Shown: in pieces, positions 7,585 through 13,261 of the stretch
Layout of the letters: every line of letters starts with the position of its first letter
Numbering within the stretch: the first letter of the stretch is position 1
Source: Larix sibirica
Lineage: Eukaryota; Streptophyta; Pinopsida; Pinales; Pinaceae
Direction of reading: 5' to 3'
Assembly: GCA_004151065.3 (NCBI GenBank)
Contig: NWUY0300110156.1
Coordinates: forward strand, 1 to 13,261
Length of the DNA: 13,261 nt
Translations under genes and position numbers: made by a program
Notes under the pieces: generated by a model
What the model was told of the DNA's origin: nothing
Seen by the model: the letters and a program-made list of their open reading frames with translations, nothing else
The model's database searches: none

Positions 7585-10500
7585 ATGAATATGGTCTCTT
7601 GGAACTAAAGAGGCCTGGAAAACATTTTAAAAATGAAAGCAATGAAATATCTAGTAAACTCGGCCAACCCAATGATTTTTCTTGTCTAGGAGACAAAAAT
7701 ATCAGATGAAGAAATGGAAAAAGTAGGAAAGAAACTATGGAATAGAAGCAAGTTAGTAGCAGTAAGTTCAAGAGGGGCCTCTAGAGGTTTAGGGACTCTA
7801 TGGGATGATCAAGTTTTTGATAAAAGAAATGAAAAACTAATTCACCATTAAATCTATACATAGTTGGTTAACAGGAAAAATGGGTAAGTTTAAAAAATAT
7901 ACAATATCTTTGCTCCACAGAAAGATGCAGAGAAACACAAATGTTGGGACTCCTTAAAAAAATGAAAGGATAAATAGAAACATAAAGAAGTATCATTGGA
8001 GTGGACTTCAATGTTTCTCTCTTGTATAGAGAAAAATTAAGAGGAAGTGTGGTTTAGGACCCCTTTAGGGAGAAGGTAGAAGACCTAATTGCAGACTAGG
8101 ACCTATTTGATGTTCTGCTTAAAAAAGGGAAATTTACTTGGTCAAACAGAAGGATAGGAAAGAATCATATAGTAGTAAGATTGGACATGTTTTCGATTTA
8201 AATCTCATTTTTGCAAGGAGAGTTGGATATCTACCTTTCCATCATCCCTTCATCTGCTTCACACCACAAGCCCATTCTAATCTCCCTAGTAGAATTGGCT
8301 AAATATGGTCCTCTTCCCTTTAGATTCAATCCTCTTTGGATGCAAAGTCAGGATGTTGTCAAGATAATCCATGAGGCATAGGAAACCTGCATAGTAGGTT
8401 CCCTGGGATTTATCCTTGAGAGCAAATTGAATACAGACAAAAAATCTCTAAAGCAATGGGCTAAAGACAACTGCAATGATCCAATGAAGGAGAGTAAATC
8501 CATACAGAGAAGGATTGACTTTCTCCAACAAAATAAGGAGATCAAATACATAATCCCAAACCACCTTTAGCTAGAAAAATGATTATGCCAAAATCTATAT
8601 AGAACCCACCAAAATGAAGAAGATAAATGGAGGCTAAAATCTAGAAGTTTATGGTTGAAAGATGGGGATAGAAACAAAAATTCCTTTCATAAGTAAGCTA
8701 AAAATAGAAAGCAATGGAATAATTCCAAAGAAATAAAAATATCACATGGAGAGACACTCTCGGATTTAGATGCAATAAAAATGGAGGCCTTTTCCCATTT
8801 TAAGACACTTCTCTCGAATGAAGAGGTCGAGGAACTTGACAACATCCTTGAGATGCTACAGAATATCCCTCGGTTTGTAAAGGAAGAGGAAAACTGAAAT
8901 TTTATGGAGAATATAAGGGAATCCAAAGTCCAAATGGTTGTTTGGGGTATATAATCTAACAAAGCTCTGGGCTCGGATGGATTCTCTATCACATTCTTCA
9001 AACAATGCTAGGATTTGGTGAAAATAGACCTATGCTGGATGCTATAGTGGACTAGAGATAAATACACTATCGGGGGAGCCATAATATCCTCTTTTCTCAC
9101 CTTTATTCTCAAAGAAAATAACCCCTCCTCCTTTTCTAGATTCCACCCAATCTCCTTATACAACTCTTCCTACAAAATTATGTCCAAGATTATAGCCAAC
9201 CGCATGAAAACTCTTCTTCCCAATATAATATTAGAGAACCAAGGAGGATTCATCCAAAAGCATCAAATCTTGGATACCATCCTTTTAGTCCAAGAAAACA
9301 TCCATTCAAGCAAGCAAAGAAAGGAAAGCAGAATGATAATAAACTTTGACATGTAAAATGCCTTTGAATGAGTATGCATTCAATTATCTTCAATGTGTTA
9401 AAAAAAATTGGTTTCTCTAATCATTGTATTATGTGGATAAAAGTTTTCATTGGAAAATCATGGATTGCTTCTCTAGTAAATGGTCACCCCACATATTTAT
9501 TCAAGATCCCCACGGGATTGCACCAAGTTTTTTGTTGTCTTTGTTATTGTACGTAATAATGGTTGACTCATTAAGCATAAAATCAGAACAAGAGAGAATA
9601 TAGGGAAACCTCCCAAGAATATTCATGGTCTGTGCAGTCAAATAAATAAACCACTCACAATTTTCAGATGACACCCTCCTCCTCGGTGGAGCCTCCACAA
9701 TCATTGCAGACCATTTCAAACAAGTCCTAATACCTATTTGGATGCTTCTGAAGGAAAGGTTAATAACAACAAGTAAAACATTTATATGTGGAATGCATTA
9801 TCCAAGAGGATAAGGACGTTAGCGATTTACCTTTAGATCAAAATCCATTTCAAATGGAACTGTTTCACTTAATTTGACATCCCAATTTTCTAAGGGAAGC
9901 CAAAAGCCGAAGACTGACAGACCATCTTAGAGAAATTCAAGTAGAAGATGGATCAACGGGGAGCTCGATGTATTAATCTAGTGGGAATATTAGTACTCCT
10001 AAAATAATTCCTCGCGACTCTCCCTATTTATTAGTGCCCTTGTCTTATGGACCCTATTAGAGTCCTCCAATAGATGAGTGCACTAATAAAAACATTTATG
10101 TGGCAGGGAGGAAAATATAATGTGAAAAAAATCCATCTCATGAAATGGGGGATCGTCACATCACCCTTAGAGTAGGGTGGAGTAGCAGTAAGAGACCCGA
10201 CATTGATGAATAAATATCTTGGAGGTAAAATATTATGGAGGTTCGTTTCGGGGGATAAATCTTGGTGGAATTCTGTTATCATGAAAAAATATCTAACTAG
10301 GAACCATCTAAGGTGTCTCGATAGGGATCCAAGGCCATCACCTTGCTCCCCAATATGGTCATAAAGCCTCCTTTGAGAATATTAAGGATAACTTTTCCCG
10401 GGCTCCAGAAAACGGAAAGAGAATATCCATCTAGATAGACAAAATAGCTGAGCAACATAAGCTATCAGAAGACATAGATTTATACCCCCTAAAACACTAG

Positions 10501-11823
10501 ATGGAGAGAAAGGGAATCAAGACGATTAATGACATATCAAATTGGATTGAGGAGGACGAATGGAAGGGCTGGGAAATTGATCAACTTCTAGATGAGTTGG
10601 GAGGGGAGTGGTTAAGGTCAATAGACCAGCTAAAGAGGCTGGCCCCAATAAAAAAATCAAATCGCTACACCAGAGGATGGGGTCCAAAAAGAGGTGAGCT
10701 CTTGGTTAAAGAAGGATACAAAATCCTCCTAAAATATTGGGTGAATTTCCCTAGTTAGGCCATATGGAAATCCATATGGAATAGTGAATCCATCGCCAAG
10801 GTCAAAGCATTCTCTTAGATTGCATTCCATGCTAGAACTCTCACAGAAGACAATCTAAAAATAAAGGGAATTCAAGGACCTTATGTTTGTCATTTGTGCA
10901 AAGAAAAGGACGATACCATTCATCATTTAATGATGGAATGCAAGTTTGCTCAAGAATTCTTGAGCCTCACTCAACAAGGCCTACTTAATGCTCCAATTAT
11001 TCCCTATAATTGGGTGGAAATTCTCTTAACCTGGCTTAAGAAATATCCATAGACTTTCGAATGAAAATCCCTCCTAAAATGAGTGTGGAAAGCCCTCTTG
11101 GTCTTCATAATTTGGAAAATATGTCTTGCTAAAAAATCCATGGTTTTCAATGAGGAATAAATTAGAGCTAGATTGGTAGCGGCGCAATCTTGGGGCCTAA
11201 TGGTCGAGGAAATCCTTGAGAAAGTTAAATCTAATTAAGTGCACGAAGTCTTGGAAGTTAAGGAAATAAATTGGTTGGGAACTCTTCTATGTCATCCGAC
11301 ATTCAATCCTACAAAAAATTTAATCTTAAATACTAGGATTTGAGATTGATAGAAATGGGACTTCAATAGTGGATAAAAACAAGAATCAAAGTATTCTCTT
11401 CTTTGATGATGCCTCAAAAGGAAACCCAAGGGTGGTAGGAGAGGGAGGGGTACTTATTATCCCCAATGAATATCATGAATGGAGCTATGCCTATGGATTA
11501 GGAACAACCTCAAACAATCAAGCATAGGATCTGTTGCTATGGAAGGGTATGGGTCTCACCCTGGAAAAAAAGAAGTCAATATATCACCATTGTCGGAGAC
11601 TCAGATAGAATAATACATTGTATGGTCTCAAAAAATACTCCAAAAGACTTGTATTTAAACTAGTTGATCACTAGAATTCTTCAACGTTGTGAGAAGTTAA
11701 AAAAAAACAAAAAAAATTCATGTGTTAAGGAGACACAACAAGGTGGCAAGCCAAGCTTGCTTTCTCCCTAGTGAAAGGACTGCACAAAATAGGGGGGGAA
11801 ACCCAACCGAACCAATCCCATAA
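7585..11823 (+). pseudogene. Decayed plant LINE ORF2: endonuclease-RT-zf-RVT-RNase H (copy 2)
   Basis: This is the duplicate of the ORF2 remnant at 672-4910 and shares every stop and frameshift I checked. Domains are endonuclease 7585-8308 (SWN 7597, ETK 7690, SHH 8259), RT 8953-9743 (FSDD 9661-9672), the post-RT block 10095-10333, zf-RVT 10501-11053 (CHLC 10888) and RNase H 11363-11823 (FFDDAS at 11399, TAG at 11525). I found seven differences from copy 1 inside it: 8541 A, 9025 T, 9392 A, 9906 G, 10015 C, 10392 C and 10531 G. None restores a frame. The shared lesions show that the element was already dead when the segment was copied, so this is not an independent insertion. Confidence 0.93.
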
Positions 11824-11915
11824 TTATAAACATAGGTATCGCCTAAGTACACATGAGGAAAGTGGACAAGATAAGCATTAATCACCCATATTCCAATGAC
11901 ACAAGGTGGCAGTAG

Positions 11916-12593
11916 GTTATCAAACATCACCATGAAAGCCCGAGGGAATTGAGAGTTATTGCACCTCAAGACATGATGAACCTGTCTACTCATCCTCCTC
12001 CTAAAGCGTGTGGGGTTGTTCATGATATGGTAACAAGGGAAGGTGGCGAATTCACCATTCTCACAAATATATCTTGGAAAATAAGGTGTGGGGAAGTGTG
12101 TAGCATGGCACCCCATGATCACTTAGGGCCCATGCAAAAGTGTCAGAACAATTATCACGTGGTTTGGTGCAGAGATGGAGTCATGGAATACTTCATCTTG
12201 TGTTCCCCGAATTCAACAATCCAACACGAAAAAATAATCACAGAATTAGAGGAGAATATAGGATTTCTTCTCTGCAATTTGGAAAGGTGGTATCGAAGCA
12301 GAGAGCAGCGAATGGAGGACGAGGTCAAGCAGGAAATTTATAGGTTTGAAAAAGCAATAGGTAAATTAGAGAGGGGTAAATAAAAAATTGCGCTGATGGA
12401 GGTAGAAATCAAGTGTTTGCATGGACGAGGGCATGAGTAGGGAGAGCAGTTAAAGGTTCTGTAAGCAGAGGTTCGCTAGCTAAAGAAGGAAGTTACACCC
12501 CGGGTGCATCGAGCCCCCTCTTCTATGGTATCCTCAAAAACCTTTCAAGGGATGGAAATGGATGAACCATCCATGGACAATAAATTCAATTAG
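11916..12593 (+). pseudogene. Decayed ORF of unknown function with coiled-coil segment (copy 2)
   Basis: This is the duplicate of 5003-5680, with first ATG at 11973 and stops at 12381, 12438, 12462, 12477 and 12591. The only difference I found is A to G at 12301, changing Lys to Arg near residue 117 of the track frame, a conservative change just before the coiled-coil part. Function is unknown. Its position behind the LINE ORF2 is the same as in copy 1. Confidence 0.5.
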
Positions 12594-12595
12594 AA

Positions 12596-12685
12596 GTGGA
12601 ACCCCTAGAAAAGCACTATTTGGTTAGCCGTGCCGCGTCAAACTCTGAGATATTAGCTCTCAAGGCCACCGGGTTTTTCGAATGA
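12596..12685 (+). pseudogene. Short open segment ending in ATGFFE-stop (copy 2)
   Basis: This segment is identical to 5683-5772 as far as I can see. It could be the frameshifted tail of the coiled-coil ORF remnant that precedes it. Its shortness makes chance openness a real possibility. Confidence 0.25.
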
Positions 12686-12933
12686 CCATGTTTTTTTCTA
12701 ATTATGTGTCACAAATGTCAATTTTTCTACAATGGGTTTATAAAAATCTATACAAGTAGACTAGCTGAAAGTGAAAACTCCGATAGAATTAGATGGACAA
12801 ATTCTAGGGATACTAGATATTCTAAAATTTAGCAGTTTGAAACTTCACCTCTTAGTTTTGTACCCTATATGGATAGATAGTTCAGACGTAGTCCACTTTT
12901 AATACAAATATTTCTCAGTTTCGGTTAAAAAAA
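12686..12933 (+). other. AT-rich non-coding tract with a short A run; possible LINE 3' end (copy 2)
   Basis: This is the duplicate of 5773-6020 and ends in seven A residues at 12927-12933. I see no coding pattern and no difference from copy 1. Confidence 0.25.
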
Positions 12934-13261
12934 TGGATTGAAATTTGTTGAAAGGATAACATTCCAAAATAGAAAGGCATTGCACAACAACGACATCAAC
13001 CATTGATGTGTCATTGTAAATGTTACTAAATATTTAAATGTAGTTATCCAATGTATGCATGCATCAAGAGGTGCATACACTTTGTTAGAAACAAAAGGTG
13101 ATTTTATTGAATCATATGTGTTTCCCTTCAAACTAGTAGTCTTAGAATTAGTAGCAACATATGGTGTGTATGCTAGTGAATGGTAAGCATGTGGGAGAGG
13201 TCTAGACCCAAACGCCATATTATCTTAGTCTCTCAACTACTTCGGGTAACTCCTAAACCCA
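12934..13261. other. Unassigned spacer, diverging at its right end (copy 2)
   Basis: The left part (12934-13189) matches copy 1 exactly as far as I can see. From 13190 on there are 17 substitutions against copy 1 in 72 aligned bases, without gaps. No coding content is recognised. The minus-strand open frame here starts later than in copy 1 because of these changes, which argues that it is not a real gene. Confidence 0.5.

Larger units (their letters stand above)
6914..13261. repeat. Tandem unit, copy 2 (partial at its right end)
   Basis: The first base after the N corresponds exactly to base 1 of the window, and the match continues base for base to about 13189 (copy 1: 6276). From 13190 to 13261 the alignment stays ungapped but identity falls to about 76%. 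The window ends before copy 2 would reach its left LTR part, so this unit lacks the equivalent of 6349-6912. The stops and frameshifts of copy 1 that I checked are also present here. Confidence 0.97.

Noticed and set aside
1-13261. Tandem units read as the two LTRs of one giant LTR retrotransposon, or as a satellite array
   Set aside because: A 6.9-kb unit containing a LINE pseudogene cannot be an LTR in any family I know, and there is no internal region between the copies. Two copies are also too few to call a satellite.

Overview
This window looks like repeat-rich nuclear DNA of a land plant, with no intact host gene and no bacterial-type organisation. The evidence is a plant-type LINE (non-LTR retrotransposon) whose second ORF carries, in order, an endonuclease, a reverse transcriptase, a zf-RVT zinc-binding segment and a C-terminal RNase H domain. 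Very large AT-rich non-coding stretches and an LTR-like terminus starting TGTAACATCCC on the minus strand add to this. The wording of the decayed LINE protein resembles conifer LINEs as I remember them, but that is a low-confidence impression.

Layout: the window is two head-to-tail copies of one unit with a period of 6913 bases. Copy 1 is 1-6912, a single N lies at 6913, and copy 2 is 6914-13261. I found no indels between the copies. I counted about 12 substitutions in the first ~6.27 kb (about 0.2%), then 17 in the last 72 bases of copy 2. Each unit reads: (i) the right part of an LTR-like element on the minus strand (1-314); (ii) an ORF1-like remnant (307-582); (iii) a dead LINE ORF2 (672-4910) broken by dozens of stops and several frameshifts; (iv) a decayed coiled-coil ORF (5003-5680) of unknown function; (v) AT-rich sequence ending in a short A run (6014-6020); (vi) an unassigned spacer (6021-6408); (vii) the left part of the LTR-like element (from about 6409, or alternatively 6678), continuing across the N to 7227.

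Nothing here appears able to make a functional protein. The inactivating stops and frameshifts I checked are shared by both copies, so the LINE died first and the segment was duplicated later, either in the genome or by the assembler. The main points for a second look are the nature of the tandem duplication (real, or a false duplication joined at the N), the abrupt jump in divergence at the end of copy 2, the coiled-coil ORF behind the LINE, and the strong C-to-T decay signature. I see no convincing new functional system.
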